A stretch of 64,000 nucleotides of DNA from Triglochin maritima (GCA_963682175.1 OY821784.1:33461621-33525620); one strand, 5' to 3'; counted from the stretch's first letter, positions 47,612 through 61,264 are shown. Program-made: numbers and translations. The notes: a model not told the origin generated them from the letters alone.

Positions 47612-50600
47612 ATGATTCCTCGGAAGACCACCTCTGATCCCAGGGGCGCGTCGGGTCGTTCCTCGACGGGGTATGATTTCTCGACTCCCATTCGCTTGAT
47701 TCCGTCTTTTTTTTCCCGGTCTTTGATTGAAATTGTTGTGATTCGGCGGTTTTTGTGTGAAAGTTTAGATCTTGAGTGGATTAGTTGAGGAAATGGGAGG
47801 GAATGTGGTGGTTTTAGGGTTTAAAATGTAGTGCTTTTGCCAGTGATGGGTTTAATGGGTTATTAGAAGAAAAAGATATATTCATGATTCGGTGGGTTTT
47901 GGATAAAACCTTTGATCTCGAGTGGTATAGTTGAGGAAATTCGAGGAATTCATTTGCTTTTAGGGCTTTAAATGTAGTGTTTTTGCTAGATTAATGGGAT
48001 TTGATGGGTTGGAAGCAGAATTCATTTTTAGTTGTACTCATGATTAATGCTGATTACGCTGGTTTACATGAAGGGTTTGATCTTAAGTGGTTTAGTTGAG
48101 CAAATTCGAGTAAATGTGGTTGTTTTTAGGGTTTGAGATGTAGTGATTTTGCTTAAGTGAGGGGTTGAAAGCAGAACTCATTTTTAGTTGCATTCATGTT
48201 AATGCTGATTCATTTAGCAGGGTTGAAGTATAAATGTGTGTTGGGGGTCGAATGTGAGTGTGATGAGAATTTTGTTGTATTTCCAATGTTTTGTTGTAGC
48301 TTCAAGGGCATAAATTTCTCGACCCTCCATTTTCTAAATTCCGTCTATAGTGAAGGTCTTTTTGGGTCTGTGAGGTTTTTTTTTCACTGTGATTTGGTGG
48401 GTTTTGGTTAAAAGTTTGATCACGAGTGGTTTAGCTGCGGAAATTCGAGGAAATGTGGTTGGGTTTGGGTGTAAAATGTAGTGGTTTTGCTAGATTAATG
48501 GGTTGGAAGCGGAGTTCCTTTGTAGTTATGTTCACGATAGTGCTGATTCGGCGGGTTTTACGGCAAAGGTTTGATCTTGAGTGGTTCAGTTGAGAAAATG
48601 AGAAGAAATGTGCTGGTTTTTAGGGTTTGAGATGTAGTGTTTTTCTATAGTAACGGGTTTGATGGGTTGGACGCAGAATTCATTTTTAGTTGCATTCATG
48701 ATTCATGCTAAACCCTAAGAAGTATGTGTTTAATATAGGTATGTAGCTGCATAACCTGATGATTTTGTATGATATTGATGCTAATAAGAGCTTAACATTG
48801 TGAGACCATTTTTGTGTTTATATCTTTTTGATGGTATTTCGGTATTTCCTTTTCTCAGTTTACTATTGGAAGTGAATTTAGTCAATAAAGAATCATATTA
48901 GAGATTTAAATAATTTGAAAAATGTGATGTTATGTTTCCTCTTCTTCGCCCCTGTATCCATTTCAGTGATTTACACATTTTCTTTTGTAGGCTCACACCC
49001 TTGCGAGTTATTCATGTTCTTGGTATTTTCATGAGAATATGGTCTGTTTACTCCCTGTATCATTACCTGTCAAATCAAGGAGATTCGGTGGTAGTTTTTA
49101 TTTTTACCTGTCTGGTTCCTGCATTTGTTGTCTTCCTGTTATTACAGAAGCCTTGGAAGGGAAGGCCCCTCTCCAATACACAGGTTTGTGGTATTCTTCT
49201 CGCACTGGAATTATAAAGGAACATGTGTTGTTCAATACTTCGAATTCTAGGCCTAGTTTGACATACAGGTGGTTTCAGGTTGTACCTTCCATTATTAATG
49301 GGGGCATTATGGCTGCATATCTTATTTTGTGGGGTAAAGGGCTCAAGTCATGTGGCCCCTTGATGTAAGTTATCTTTCTTTAAGATCATTGTGTGGTGTT
49401 GGTTTTATAGATGCTTATTTCTTAGTTGCTTGATGGATTTGATTATAGATGAAGCCTAAATGACTTTAGCTAAAATAAGTTGGCTTCTCGAAATAAGTTG
49501 GCTTCTTGCAATTTATCTTAAGAACCTTAAGCTGCTCCTCTTGGTGTGTTTCTTTGAAAAAATCAGTTGATCTTTACTCCGCCCAGCACAAGGGCTTCAT
49601 AGGCATGTACTAATATGGACAATAAGAAGTGGGGGTATTTAAGACATCTATTGTGAATTGATCTAACTTTGGCGTTTTATTTTTTCTAAACTTGAGTAAT
49701 ACACATTTATATAATGTCAATCTGTAATATCAATATTTTTTGTGTTTAATTGAATTTAAATTTTGATGGTTTTGCAGAGCCATTCTGGCAGAGTATTCAG
49801 GTGCTGCACTTGGATTTCTATCTGCTACCCTGTATGGATGGAGGAGTCATATTTGGAAAAAGGTAAATAATAGATGTTTTTACTAATTGAATTATTGAAA
49901 TATTTATGGATGCTGGTTTTATCTGCTTATGGTTTTGTAAAGTCAAGCTGGGAAATAGATTTTGTTTGGAAGTAAATGGCCGATGTTCTTTATTATAGTG
50001 TTTTCTGATCATTTTGCATGTAAGCAAGCACCATAACTTTTATTAATGTTTGAGGACAACAATTAAAGTTGCATGGCTGTCTATTTCTCTTTCTTGTAGA
50101 GTTGACGAATCACTGAATATTTAGAAGAAAGATAATATATGTGATATGGGCACTGCAGAAGCGTCTTTCACTTTATCTATTACCTTATATTTTGCTATTT
50201 GAAAGAAGGCAAGCATCTATTTTCTTTGTGACTTGCACAAACCGGTTCCTTTTTCCCTACCCAGGTTGGTGGTCTTGTTGCAATGATGGCAGCTTTCTAT
50301 TTCTTATATCTTGGCTGGGCAACAGCGGCTTATTCTCCTTTCTGTATCCTATGTACATGGTGAATTGCTGATGTTAGATATGTTGTAGATTGCAGATGTG
50401 TAGCTTGGTAAATGATTAGGTTCATTTTGATATTATGTCGTTATGGTAGAGTGCTGAATCATCACGAGGACTAGTTTTTGGTGTTTATAGACACATTTCC
50501 CTCGGATAAATTGACATATCATGATGTAACATGTAAAATCATGAACATGTGCGTTGATTCCTTAATTTCAGTGCCCTATTTCCATTGTATATACTTTTCA

Positions 50601-53214
50601 TTGTTCTTATTATCCACGGGAATCCGGATTTCACAATTCATGTAAGAGATATAGATACATATTTTTTCTGTTTGTTTAACTGATGTTATCTTTCTTGTAT
50701 CTGTACTTCAATGTGTATGGTTGATGAGTTTTTGTATATTTAGGGAATGAATTTGCATATTTTAAGCTATCAAAATGACTGTAGTCCTTAAATTGCCTGC
50801 TTGTCTGATATTGAAGGTCGGAGGTGATTAGTATCATTTGTTGATACTCATTGTGTCCATATCAACCTCTTATCTAGAAGTTAGTCTCGTTGATATATAA
50901 TGATAAATTTTTTCTTTCTGTAGTCTTTATTACTAGAAGAAAATTGATATACCCTTATTTAATTGATTAGAATCGATACTCAGTAAGTCATAATTGATTA
51001 GACCTGAATGACTATTCATACTCTAGTTTTGGTTGGTTATCTTTGTCTGTTTGTGGTCAGAAACCATAACTGTGAACTTAACCTTATAACCTTGTCCAAA
51101 GATAGCTTTGGTTTAGAACCACCTGATCAGGCGAAGGAGTCTCTCAGTGCCAAAGACATGCTAATTCCCATTTCTGCTGGATTATTATCAGCCCTGAGAA
51201 GGGTCGTTGCACGCCGGGTGTCACTTAAGGTATTGACTAAGAAGTAACCTTCTAACGTCTTTGTTGTGGTTTTCATTTCACTAAGAGGAATGCTCATAAC
51301 AAATTGATTATGGTAGTCTTGGACATGTATCTGATTTCAGAATCAGCTCAAAAGGAGATTGCATGCCATTACTGTTGCTTCTGCTGCATGCTTCCTTTTC
51401 CCTCTTGCAATATGGAATTCAATTTTAGTAAGTTGGTCCAGATTCCTGACACTCCTATCTGTTCTTGATAACCTATTGGATAATGTCCATTCCAGTAGGC
51501 TGATAGTTGCCTTTGCGGAGGCTTATGTGTTCTTATAATTTCTTACTATTAATTACAGGGATCTTCTGTTGATGTCATAAAACTTCAATTTTCAACTTGG
51601 GCGTATTTTAGCACAATTGCATTTGGGATTATCTTTATATTCTACATTGACAATATTGCAGAAGAAAGGTACTCCAGGGTACTTTTTGTTCTCTTGTTTA
51701 TAAATCCGAAGGATAAAAAAAATCGTGTTTCGATTATTCACAGCCTCAATTTAAATCATAAACCTTTGATGAATATATCCTTCATGCAATGCAATATTGA
51801 CACTTCAAACATCTAAGTGCCCCTAGAATGTCTGTTAAATTTAAATTTGTGATTGATGTATTGTGTTCATTCACAGAAATCATGTCCTTAGTTGCTCACA
51901 ATTACCAAAAAGAGCAAGAGATGATGAAACACATACAAACAAAAACAATGAATATTTTTAGAAGTGTATGATACTTTCACAGATTTTAACAAACATCAAG
52001 ATTAAACAAAAATATTCACTTCAAGTATCAGCGTTCTCTTGAAAATATTGTAGTGCATAACTGCATATAGCCACTATAAGTAACAAAAATGAAAACTTAA
52101 ATCAAATTCTATAAACACGAACAGTGAAGAGAAGTTCCGGAGTAAAGAAAAAGAAATCCAATTTTTTACTTCATTCTAATAGGCTTAGGATGGTGCTAGA
52201 TGTGCAAAAGCAAGAAAACACACTTGGATCTTCAGTTAGGGTACTGCTTACTGCACCTTTTGGTTGTGGCTGCAGAAGCTATGACTGTTGTTCAGTTCAA
52301 AATGTACTAAGGTTTGACGACACATATATTTGCCCTGTTAGGACAGATCCAAAAGAAATAACAACGTTTGAAGTGTTTCCGCATTTTGGGCTGAATTGTG
52401 ATATTTTTTTTTTATTATCTTAAACAACAATTTCAGTGCCATCAATTTAAATGAAGTCTTCATGCTAATTATCTTTATATAAAGTGATTGTGTTGTGTTT
52501 CTTCTGGCTGATATTCAGTGTCTTTAGATGTTATTGAAGCCAGTCCATGTCATACGTGATCAAAGAAGAATGAGTGAAGTGACATTGGTTTATTTTGCAG
52601 ATTGCATCTTGTATTCTCATCTCCGAAGCATTTAATGATATCCGGTGGATGTGTCATTGTTATGGAGATTGCATATAAAATGGATTTTTCGCTTCTTGGA
52701 TTTCTTATTTGCTCTTCTGTTTTGGGAGTTGGTATGTGCTAGAACTCAACATGTTAAATGATTTATTGTTTCCCAGTATAAAGCCAGTTAATTCGTTAAA
52801 TGATCTATTGTTCTTGTAGTCCTTCACCCTGTATAACTTGTGCTTATTTGGGGCATATATATTTTAAATTTGGGATATATTATTTGTTTAAGCTTATAAA
52901 AGCTGTTACTTTTGAGTGCGCGGGATGAGGCGGTTCAAGGGTCTGAAATGTGATTGTTGATGAGTTTCATTTCTAGTCTACCTTAACTAGTTTGGGACTA
53001 AAGCTTTAAGGTTGTGTTGTTTTTGTTGCAAAGTTTGCTACTTTCCGTAACGATGAGCTTAGATTGATGTTCGCACGAAAATGATCTTTTGTTCGACTAA
53101 ATACCAGGTATTCTTGAAGTAACATCCTTGGAGCGCATAAGAAGAGATCCTCCTCAACATACTTCGGCTAGCATGTTTCAGAACGAAGAGGAGATGCCAG
53201 GGCTTCCATCATAA
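47612..53214 (+). CDS. Multi-pass membrane protein like the N-terminal half of ZnT5-type transporters
   Basis: Eleven exons with GT-AG borders: 47612-47670, 48991-49183, 49279-49364, 49778-49862, 50265-50343, 50572-50641, 51061-51229, 51341-51427, 51559-51668, 52601-52731 and 53108-53214. Phases agree throughout and give 391 aa. Hydrophobic segments include VVVFIFTCLVPAFVVFLLL, LVAMMAAFYFLYLGWATAA, FSTIAFGIIFIFYI and SLLGFLICSSVLGVGI, so eight or more helices are likely. The block QKPWKGRPLSN...LKSCGPLIAILAEYSG resembles the membrane region preceding the cation-efflux domain of SLC30A5/ZnT5. No cation-efflux domain or His-rich loop is present, so zinc transport is not implied. The C-terminus is short and acidic (NEEEMPGLPS). 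No lesion is seen; this is one of two intact host genes here. Confidence 0.88.
47739..48707. repeat. Diverged ~155-bp tandem repeats filling intron 1
   Basis: At least five units begin with GATTCGGCGGGTTTT-like phrases at about 47739, 47885, 48050, 48390 and 48544, each followed by TTGATCTTGAGTGGTTTAG, TTTAGGGTTT, ATGTAGTG and GGGTTGGAAGCAGA. A higher-order copy also repeats the intron start: ATTTCTCGACTCCCATT near 47677 and ATTTCTCGACCCTCCATT near 48313. Confidence 0.82.
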
Positions 53215-54668
53215 CATGAAAAGAAATGCGTTTCACGAGTACGTATCTTGTTCTTCGATTAGTCGTATCTTTACCATCTTTCTCAGATCACTAGTGTCTC
53301 CTTAGGGATTGTTTCTTTGTCTAGGAATGAGAGCAAGCCTGATGTTTTGAAGAACAACTGAAACAGCAAATGTCATTTCAGTTCTTCACCGCCAAACCTG
53401 TAAAATGCCATCGAGATTTTTCCTGGATCATGCTTAGGTTACTAAGGACATTTAGACATGCTGACTACAGCTGTTAGGCTATACCTGTATGCAACAATTC
53501 GAACATCGATACCAAAGAGTTCGATGGATGTTCTGTTTCTTAGAGGTGAGATATGTTGGTTGGATGTATAGTTCTTTCTAATGCAATCTGATTCACATTT
53601 ATTATTTCTTGAAACTAAAAGAAAAAAATCATTACCAGTTAGGCTCTTGGTCCCTTTTCTCCCTACCGCAGTTAAGCTGTTAGTCTGTGAATTGAAAGCC
53701 AAGTCTAGGTTCTCATTAACTTTGATTTGTTCTGGATTAACAGTGTAAGACCTTTTTTGCAGTTATATTTAGTAAGTGAAACCAAATCATCATTCAATCA
53801 TGACCTTTTGTTATTCACTTTCTTCTTCTGGAACTTACGAAAATCACAAACAGAACAAGGTTGTGGTGTATGTGAAGATGTTCATGGAAGAGTAAGCCAT
53901 AGTTTATCTCCTTCAGGTGCATGAAATATTTTTGATAAAAGTTGCATGAAAATATGGTTCTGTTTGTCGTGTGCGGCGGTTTGGAATAATGACTCATAGT
54001 GAAGAATCTCCTAGTTAGTAGTGTGTTTTTTACAAGTGGTAGGGGTTAATTACTTAATTTTAGTTGCTAAGATCGAACTTAGCATCTCATGCTGATTGGC
54101 TTCGTAATCGGACTGGTTGGAGTACATCTACTGAGTCATCTACAAAAGAATTAATTTGTAGCCTTTTTTTATACCAATATATACTCTTCCAATATGTAAT
54201 ATTTGCCCATATGCCATTCGTTTTGTTACGAGTGATGCTGCTTATGCTACTTTGTTGTACTATGTCTTTTGGTGTTTTTTCATTTTTTTTTGTATATGAT
54301 TTATAGACTTTTTAATTAAGCTATCGTCCACGTTTCGAATTAAAATGTTAAACACTGGTAGCACTTTTCCATTCATCCAACGGTGTTTTCCATTCATTAA
54401 TGTGTGCCTTTGAGTAGCACTTTTTAAAAAAAACACTATAATATTTTGCTGATGTGGTTATGGTTCAGGGCGAGATCATAATACCAACCTAAAGGAATCT
54501 GCTTATCCAAAAACAAAAAAAATCCGTTTAGACAAAATGAACACGCTCTATTTGTCACAAAAAAACCATGGTCTTTAATCTGATGTGAAATGTTTGTTTC
54601 GTTTAAATCGATTGGCAACATATTTTAAGGATAGTAAATCCTATTTCTTTTACAAAAGACTAAAGAGA
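53215..54668. other. 3' flank of the membrane-protein gene and intergenic DNA
   Basis: No further coding sequence was recognised; short open frames here lack any conserved pattern. Confidence 0.45.
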
Positions 54669-54673
54669 TTAAA

Positions 54674-56881
54674 TGTAACGTTCCGAAACAGCGGAAGATT
54701 TAAAATTTCAAAATAACCAACATAACAGACAACTCACGCGGGAACGTCACTAATATATAAATATATAAATCCGGGTGCACCCAAAATACAAGGAGTTTTC
54801 CAAAAGAAGTACAACTACAATACTGATACAAGGGATAGAATACAAGTAGTCGTACGGTCTAGCAACTGCCGAAGAGGATCCGACTCCAAAGCGCTCCGTC
54901 CTCGGTCACCACCCACCCGGACCTACTGCGATCCTGAAAAAGATGCAACAACAATGCCTGAGTTTCCAGAAGGAAACCCCGTATGCCAACCCACCTATAT
55001 GCATGCATCACATAATGAACCTATCATACTAGTAGCATGTCATGGCATCAACAGAAATGGAAAACAGTTCCCCCGAAGGGTAAAACAGGACATCAGTCCG
55101 ATAATCAATCATCGGGTCTCCCGAAGAGACCTACTGCAGGCACATGCAGTCTAGTAGCCCGCGACATCGCACCCCCCACACGCAGCTACACTACTCAAGG
55201 GTTCGGCAGGGAGCCTCTGTCACGTCTACGCGCCGATAGAAACAGATCTGTAAATCTCAGTGGTCGGGGCCACAGGGACCAACGGGGCCGTCGCCCGGAA
55301 GGTATAACAACATCATCTCGGTAGGTGCCCAGCCGAGGAAAACAACATAGCCGGCACAGCCTCGGCCCAACAATCATCATCGCCGGCACAACCTCGGCGG
55401 CATCACCGGCACAGCATCGGTGGTCCATCACAACGTCCGGCACAACATCGGACGGGTCCAGACCGAAGTCTGCCAGGTCATCAGGCTCCTCGAGCCGCGA
55501 ACACCAACCGCGCCGCTATAAAAGCAGGGCAGCGACCTCCGTAGCCCGTGGGCCGGTAGTCACCTCACCCAACGCCAGTTGCGTGCCCGCACAACAACAA
55601 CACTGGGATCCGCGATCCCTCAGGCCTGCTATACTACAAAGTGCCAACAATCATCTCAAAAGTCACGGTCCATACATGGAGGTGACGCGTCCCGAACACC
55701 CACACTCTTCCCAACGGCGGTCCCTGGGCAGACACGCATGACGCGCCCACCGTCACCTCCCGGCTCACGCACAAGGCGAGGACACGGGTTTCCGTGGACA
55801 AAGTTGGCGTTCAAAAAGGGAACCAGGAATTCTGTCCTGGGCCCAAACGGTCGACCGGAAGAGGTGATTCGGTCGACCGGTTCCAGGAAGGAATCGGTCG
55901 ACCGTACTCCTAAAACGGTCTACCGCTGCGCTCAAAACAGAACCCCCAACGGTCGAACAAGGGTCTAAAACCGGTCGACCGAACGAGGTCAAAATCCGGA
56001 GTCTGGTCAACATTAAATTCCACTCTATCGGTCGACCGACTCAGGGGTCTCGGTCGACCGAAAACAGACAGGGTCAACCTAGTATTCTACGTCATCAAAC
56101 AGTCGAACGTAAACATACTACCGGTCGAACAAACATGCAATCGGTCGAACGCAATATAAATCGGTCGAACAATTCATACAATAATAACAGGTACACTTAA
56201 GTTCCGGTCGAACACAACAAGGACCGGTCGACCGATAACAGGTAGGAAAAATCCCAACTCACCAGCAATAATGCACTACCGGTCGACCGCCCCAAGGCAT
56301 CGTTCGACCGGTGAAGGTTAAAGTCGGGCAAACAGTGCTAAAACGGTCGACCGCCCGAAGGATCCGGTCGACCGTTGGTCGTCTTCAACCTCGCGCCAGC
56401 CGAGGATTTACGAAGAAACGCGTCGCCGGAGAGGTCCTCGACCTCCCCCGACCGACCAACAACACCCTTCCACAAGGGTGAGCAACAAAATCACACTAAT
56501 GAGCGGCATACCTCAAAAGAAACGACGAAGATGCCGGAGCTCCGCTCGCGCACGTCGCCTCCGGTGATCTCCCCGCGCGCTCGACTCCGCACGCCTCACG
56601 CCGCGCGATCTCCGGTCTCCTCCTCAGCTGCTCGCCACCACACGCACCAGCAAGGAAAGGAAGGAATGAGGGAAAGGGAGAAGAAAAGAAGAAGAAGAAG
56701 AAGAAAAACTAGATTTTATAACCCCCAAATGCACAGTACACGCCTCCTCCCCCATCACCCTACTCTCCTTGGTCACTGTAGCACGCCACTTCCCCACGCA
56801 AACACTGTACAACCCCTCTTCCCCATGCTAACCACCTCCTTAATCACCATTAGCCTCCTAATCTCGGTTAGGGACATAACA
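54674..56881 (-). mobile_element. 3' LTR of the Tekay-type element
   Basis: 2208 bp, TG...CA borders. From left: U5-like end, minisatellite GCCGGCACAACATCGG (about 55345-55450), CGGTCGACCG array (55848-56375), and an AAG-rich tract near 56690. Lacks one 8-bp unit near 54755 that the other LTR has. Confidence 0.95.
55848..56375. repeat. CGGTCGACCG palindrome array, 3' LTR
   Basis: Ten perfect CGGTCGACCG copies and about eight variants (mostly CGGTCGAAC) in 530 bases. Confidence 0.95.
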
Positions 56882-56897
56882 ATCCACCCAACTTAAA
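56882..56897 (-). other. Polypurine tract of the Tekay-type element
   Basis: On the minus strand AAGTTGGGTGGAT lies directly before the 3' LTR, the position and composition expected for plus-strand priming. Confidence 0.75.
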
Positions 56898-56923
56898 AGG
56901 ATTTCGTCCCGAAATCAAAGCAA

Positions 56924-57196
56924 CTACTCACCGAAAAGCTCTGGATACTGCCTTCTGACATCCTCCTCGATCTCCCACGTGGCCTCACGCTTACTGTGAT
57001 GCTGCCACCTGACCTTCACCATCGGAATGGTCCTCCTCCTGAGCTGATGATCCATGCGATCGACAATCTCAACTGGTCTCTCCTCGAGTGACAAGTCCTG
57101 CTGAATCTCTGGTACTGCTATCTCGATGACGTGCGACGGATCTGCCACATACTTCCTCAGCATCGACACATGGAAGACATCATGCAGACCTGAAAA
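56924..57196 (-). pseudogene. Chromodomain tail of the polyprotein, cut off by an amber stop
   Basis: In the same frame as the gag-pol frame and separated from it only by the TAG at 57197-57199. It encodes the end of integrase (DVFHVSMLRKYV) and a chromodomain-type end with VKVRWQHHSKREATWE and YPELFGE. Chromodomains guide integration of chromoviruses into marked heterochromatin. Translation of the upstream frame would not include it without stop-codon readthrough. Confidence 0.85.
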
Positions 57197-60100
57197 CTAC
57201 GGCGGCAACGCAATCCGGTAGGCAACCTCTCCAACCCGGTCGAGGATCTCAAACGGTCCAACATACCTCGGACTGAGCTTCCCCTTCTTCCCAAACCTCA
57301 TCACACCTCTGGCTGGGGAAATCTTCAGAAACACATGGTCGCCTACCTCGAAACTCAACTCTCGTCTGCGTCGATCTGCATAACTCTTCTGCCTGCTCTG
57401 TGCTGTGGCCAGTCTCCTCCTGATCACATCAACCTTCTCTGAGTACATCTGCACAATCTCTGGCCCCACTAACTGCCTCTCGCCCACATCACTCCAGCAT
57501 ACCGGTGATCTGCAAGGCCTCCCGTACAATGCCTCGTACGGTGCCATCCCAATACTCGAGTGGTAGCTGTTGTTGTAGGCGAACTCTATCAGCGGCAGGT
57601 GCTCATCCCAGTGCCCTGCCCAATCCAGTGTGCATGCTCTCAGCATATCCTCCAGGGTCTGAATCGTCCTCTCTGACTGACCATCGGTCTGCGGATGAAA
57701 CGCTGTACTGAATCTCAGACGCGTCCCCAAAGCCTGCTGCAGACTCCCCCAAAATCTGGAAGTGAAACGAGGATTTCGATCGGAGATGATGCTCACTGGC
57801 ACTCCATGTAACCTGACTACCTCCTCCACGTACAACCTAGCCAGACCCTCCAAAGGCAACGTGGTCCTGATCGCTAAGAAATGCGCCGACTTGGTCAGTC
57901 GATCGACTATCACCCAAATCGCGTCGTGGAATCTCCTCGTCTTCGGCAAACCCGTGACAAAATCCATCGTCACGTGCTCCCACTTCCACTCAGGAAGCTC
58001 AATACACTGCATCGGTCCTGCTGGCCTCTGATGCTCAATCTTCACCTGCTGGCAGACCAAGCATCGCTCCACAAACTCTGCAATATCCTTCTTCATGCCC
58101 TTCCACCAGAAGTTCCGCTGCAGGTCCTTATACATCTTCGTGCTCCCCGGATGAATGGTGTATCTAGCTCTGTGTGCCTCCTCCATGATGTCATCTCTCA
58201 TCCCATCGGACTTCGGCACCCAGATCCGACTCCTGAACCTCAGACCACCATCAACCCCCACACTGAAATCTGATCCATCTCTGGAAGCCAACTGTAGCAG
58301 ACCAGCTAACTCCTCATCCCCCTGCTGAGCCTGAACCAACCGTGAGACAGTCTGCGGCTCCACCCGAAGCCCAGCAATCACTGCTCCCTCTGAGCCCTCT
58401 GTGAACGGTCTCCACTCTGACAAAGCCTCGAGTAACCTCCACTCCTGGATGCACAGACTCGCAACTGAAACCTCCACCTTCCTGCTCAGCGCATCTGCAA
58501 CCGAATTCGCCTTCCCCGGATGATAGGAAATGGTGAAGTCGTAGTCCTTAATGAACTTGAGCCATCTGCGCTGCCTCATATTCAGCTCCTTCTGCGAGAA
58601 CAAGTACTTCAGACTCTGATGATCGGTGAAGACCTCGAACTGCTCGCCATACAGATAGTGCCGCCAGGTCTTCAACGCGTGAACTACCGCCGCCAGCTCC
58701 AGATCGTGAGTCGGGTAGTTCTTCTCGTGCACCTTCAGCTGCCTCGAAGCGTACGCGACCACCTTCCCATGCTGCATCAGAACACAACCCAAGCCTATCC
58801 CGGATGCATCGCTGTAAATCACGTAGCCTCCACTGCCACTCGGTAGCGTCAGAATAGGTGCTGTCGTCAATCGCCTCTTCAGCTCCTGAAAGCTGTCCTC
58901 GCACTTCTGGGACCAAACGAACTTGACGCCTTTCTGCGTCAATGCTGTCAGCGGCGATGCAAGTCTGGAGAAATCCTGGATAAAGCGCCTGTAATACCCT
59001 GCCAGACCTACGAAACTCCTGATCTCCGTCACGCTCGTCGGGGCTCTCCACTGAGTCACTGCCTCGACCTTCGCCGGATCCACTGAAATCCCATCCGCTG
59101 ACACAATATGCCCCAGAAAAGCCACCTGATCCAACCAAAACTCGCACTTCGTGTACTTGGCATATAGCTGCTGATCCCTTAAGATGCCAAGCACAATCCT
59201 CAGGTGCTCTCGATGCTGCTCCCGGTCAGGCGAGTATATCAAAATGTCGTCTACGAATACAACGACAAATCTGTCGAGGTACGGCTGGAAGGTCCTATTC
59301 ATCAGATCCATGAATGCTGCAGGCGCATTCGTCAGTCCAAATGGCATCACCAAGAACTCGTAGTGGCCGTACCGCGTCCTGAAGGCTGTCTTCTGAACAT
59401 CTGCCTCCCTGATCCGCAACTGATGATAACCCGAACGCAGATCGATCTTCGAGAACACTCTCGCCGTCTGCAACTGATCAAACAAATCATCAATCCTGGG
59501 CAAAGGGTACCGGTTCCGAACGGTAACCTTATTCAGCATCCTGTAGTCGATGCACATCCGCAACGACCCATCCTTCTTCTTCACGAAGAGCACAGGCGCT
59601 CCCCATGGAGAAACACTCGGTCGAATGAACCCGGACTCCATCAACTCCTGCAACTGCTTCTTCAGCTCTGTCAACTCTGCAGGTGGCATACGATACGGTG
59701 CCTTCGACTGAGGTGTCGTACCCGCTACCAGCTCGATGCCGAACTCGATCTCTCGGTGCGGCGGTAACGCTGGAATCTCCGCTGGAAACACATCCGGGAA
59801 CTCCTGCACAATCTCTATGTCCTCCAGCTCCCTCGTCTCAGGATCAGGAACTACCAGCGTGGCCACAAACGCTCTGCCTCCCTGCTGTATCAGTCTCTGT
59901 GCCTTAACCGCAGACACAATCAGACGACCCCCTCTGCTCCTCGCACCTCTGATCAGAACATCTGGCAAACCCTCCATCGGAATCAGGATCTTCTTCTCAC
60001 GGCAAAAGACCCGCACGTCGTACTGTGACAGCCAATCCATCCCCAGTATGACGTCGAAGTCCACCATCGGTAACAAGACCAGATCAGCCGGAAAATCATG

Positions 60101-61264
60101 GTCTCCCGAAGCAACTGTGGTGCCGGGGAAAAAGCTCCCCACAGTGCCCACCTCACCCATGGGCGTGCTGACCTCCAAAACATCAGTCAGCAGCACAGGG
60201 GTCCGACCCAACTCGCCAGCAAACTTCTCCGAAATGAAGGAGTGAGTGGCGCCGCAATCAAACAACACACGCGCTACTGAACCAGAAACTGAAAGTGTAC
60301 CTTCCACGACGGTGTTGGAGTCCCTCGCCTCCTCAGCCTGGATAGTGAAGACTCGCCCGGTCCTCCTGCTCTGGCCCTGTGGAACAACTGATCTGCTGCC
60401 TCCGCCTCTGCCTACTGCTGGTGGTCCTGGCCTCCTGCTCGGCTCTCCCTGCCTCTGAGGACAATCACGGACAAAATGCCCCATCTGACCACAACCCATG
60501 CACGCTCCAGTCCGACGGGGACACTCCTGCCCCGGATGGAACCTCCCGCAGTAAGTGCACGCTCCTGACTGACGTGCTCCTCCACCATCGAACCTGTGCC
60601 TCTTGCCCGAGTTCCCTGCTCCACGACCAGCTACTCTGCTGCCGGTGCTCACTGGCGCCTTCCGCGCCTCCTGAATACACTCCCTCTGGTCCTGCTCGAT
60701 GATCGTAGCATGCTTCACCGCATCTGCAAGGGTCCGCGGCATGCTGTTGATCACCCGAGATCGAAGCGTCTGCCTCAGTCCCTTCACGAACTTCCTCGCC
60801 CGCTGCTCTGGGGTCACACAAATCTCAGGGCAGTAACGCTCCAAAGTGTTGAACCTGCTGATGTAGCTCGTCAGTGTCATGTCCTTCTGCTCCAGCGACA
60901 TGAACTCCTCCCTCTTCTGATCCCTGACATGCTGGGGAAAGTACTGCTCATGAAACACCTCCAAGAACTCCTCCCAGCTGACATCTGCACGGTCATCAAA
61001 CAATACTGTGGACGTGGACCTCCACCAGTTGGCGGCCTCGCCATCAAACACATAGGTGGCCAGCTCCACCATCCTCCCAGGTGCTACTCCAATAGCGCGG
61101 AAGATCTTCTCCATCCTGAAGACCCAATCCTCTGCAACCTCTGGGGCCCTCCTGCCATCGAAAGTCGGCGGGTGCTGACGCATGAACCGATCGTGCTCAG
61201 CTCCCACCCCGCTCTGAGCGCTCTGAGCTGCCTGACGCTCCAGAAACTCGCCCAGCCTGTCCAC
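57197..61264 (-). CDS. Ty3/gypsy (Tekay-type) gag-pol polyprotein, open to an amber stop
   Basis: About 1355 codons. Gag lies at residues 30-200 (with [15 protein letters not shown]), two zinc-knuckle motifs at about 236-268 (second: [14 protein letters not shown]), protease at about 336 (DCGATHSF), RT with FVDDILIYS near 670, RNase H with [10 protein letters not shown] near 815, an integrase HHCC zinc finger ([11 protein letters not shown]...CLVCQ) and the DDE core ([29 protein letters not shown]). The frame opens without an ATG; a plausible start, MTPRRVRSSPRD at 61332, is in a different frame, so a one- or two-base shift near 61265-61285 probably separates them. A TAG at 57197-57199 removes the chromodomain. 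Given the near-identical LTRs these lesions are recent or were mobilised in trans. Confidence 0.93.
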   Translation of the reverse strand: MDRLGEFLERQAAQSAQSGVGAEHDRFMRQHPPTFDGRRAPEVAEDWVFRMEKIFRAIGVAPGRMVELATYVFDGEAANWWRSTSTVLFDDRADVSWEEFLEVFHEQYFPQHVRDQKREEFMSLEQKDMTLTSYISRFNTLERYCPEICVTPEQRARKFVKGLRQTLRSRVINSMPRTLADAVKHATIIEQDQRECIQEARKAPVSTGSRVAGRGAGNSGKRHRFDGGGARQSGACTYCGRFHPGQECPRRTGACMGCGQMGHFVRDCPQRQGEPSRRPGPPAVGRGGGSRSVVPQGQSRRTGRVFTIQAEEARDSNTVVEGTLSVSGSVARVLFDCGATHSFISEKFAGELGRTPVLLTDVLEVSTPMGEVGTVGSFFPGTTVASGDHDFPADLVLLPMVDFDVILGMDWLSQYDVRVFCREKKILIPMEGLPDVLIRGARSRGGRLIVSAVKAQRLIQQGGRAFVATLVVPDPETRELEDIEIVQEFPDVFPAEIPALPPHREIEFGIELVAGTTPQSKAPYRMPPAELTELKKQLQELMESGFIRPSVSPWGAPVLFVKKKDGSLRMCIDYRMLNKVTVRNRYPLPRIDDLFDQLQTARVFSKIDLRSGYHQLRIREADVQKTAFRTRYGHYEFLVMPFGLTNAPAAFMDLMNRTFQPYLDRFVVVFVDDILIYSPDREQHREHLRIVLGILRDQQLYAKYTKCEFWLDQVAFLGHIVSADGISVDPAKVEAVTQWRAPTSVTEIRSFVGLAGYYRRFIQDFSRLASPLTALTQKGVKFVWSQKCEDSFQELKRRLTTAPILTLPSGSGGYVIYSDASGIGLGCVLMQHGKVVAYASRQLKVHEKNYPTHDLELAAVVHALKTWRHYLYGEQFEVFTDHQSLKYLFSQKELNMRQRRWLKFIKDYDFTISYHPGKANSVADALSRKVEVSVASLCIQEWRLLEALSEWRPFTEGSEGAVIAGLRVEPQTVSRLVQAQQGDEELAGLLQLASRDGSDFSVGVDGGLRFRSRIWVPKSDGMRDDIMEEAHRARYTIHPGSTKMYKDLQRNFWWKGMKKDIAEFVERCLVCQQVKIEHQRPAGPMQCIELPEWKWEHVTMDFVTGLPKTRRFHDAIWVIVDRLTKSAHFLAIRTTLPLEGLARLYVEEVVRLHGVPVSIISDRNPRFTSRFWGSLQQALGTRLRFSTAFHPQTDGQSERTIQTLEDMLRACTLDWAGHWDEHLPLIEFAYNNSYHSSIGMAPYEALYGRPCRSPVCWSDVGERQLVGPEIVQMYSEKVDVIRRRLATAQSRQKSYADRRRRELSFEVGDHVFLKISPARGVMRFGKKGKLSPRYVGPFEILDRVGEVAYRIALPP

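Noticed and set aside
54954..55741. Frames of 60-140 codons duplicated near 61753-62540
   Set aside because: Both copies lie in the two LTRs of the same element and are identical only because the LTRs are; no domain is seen.
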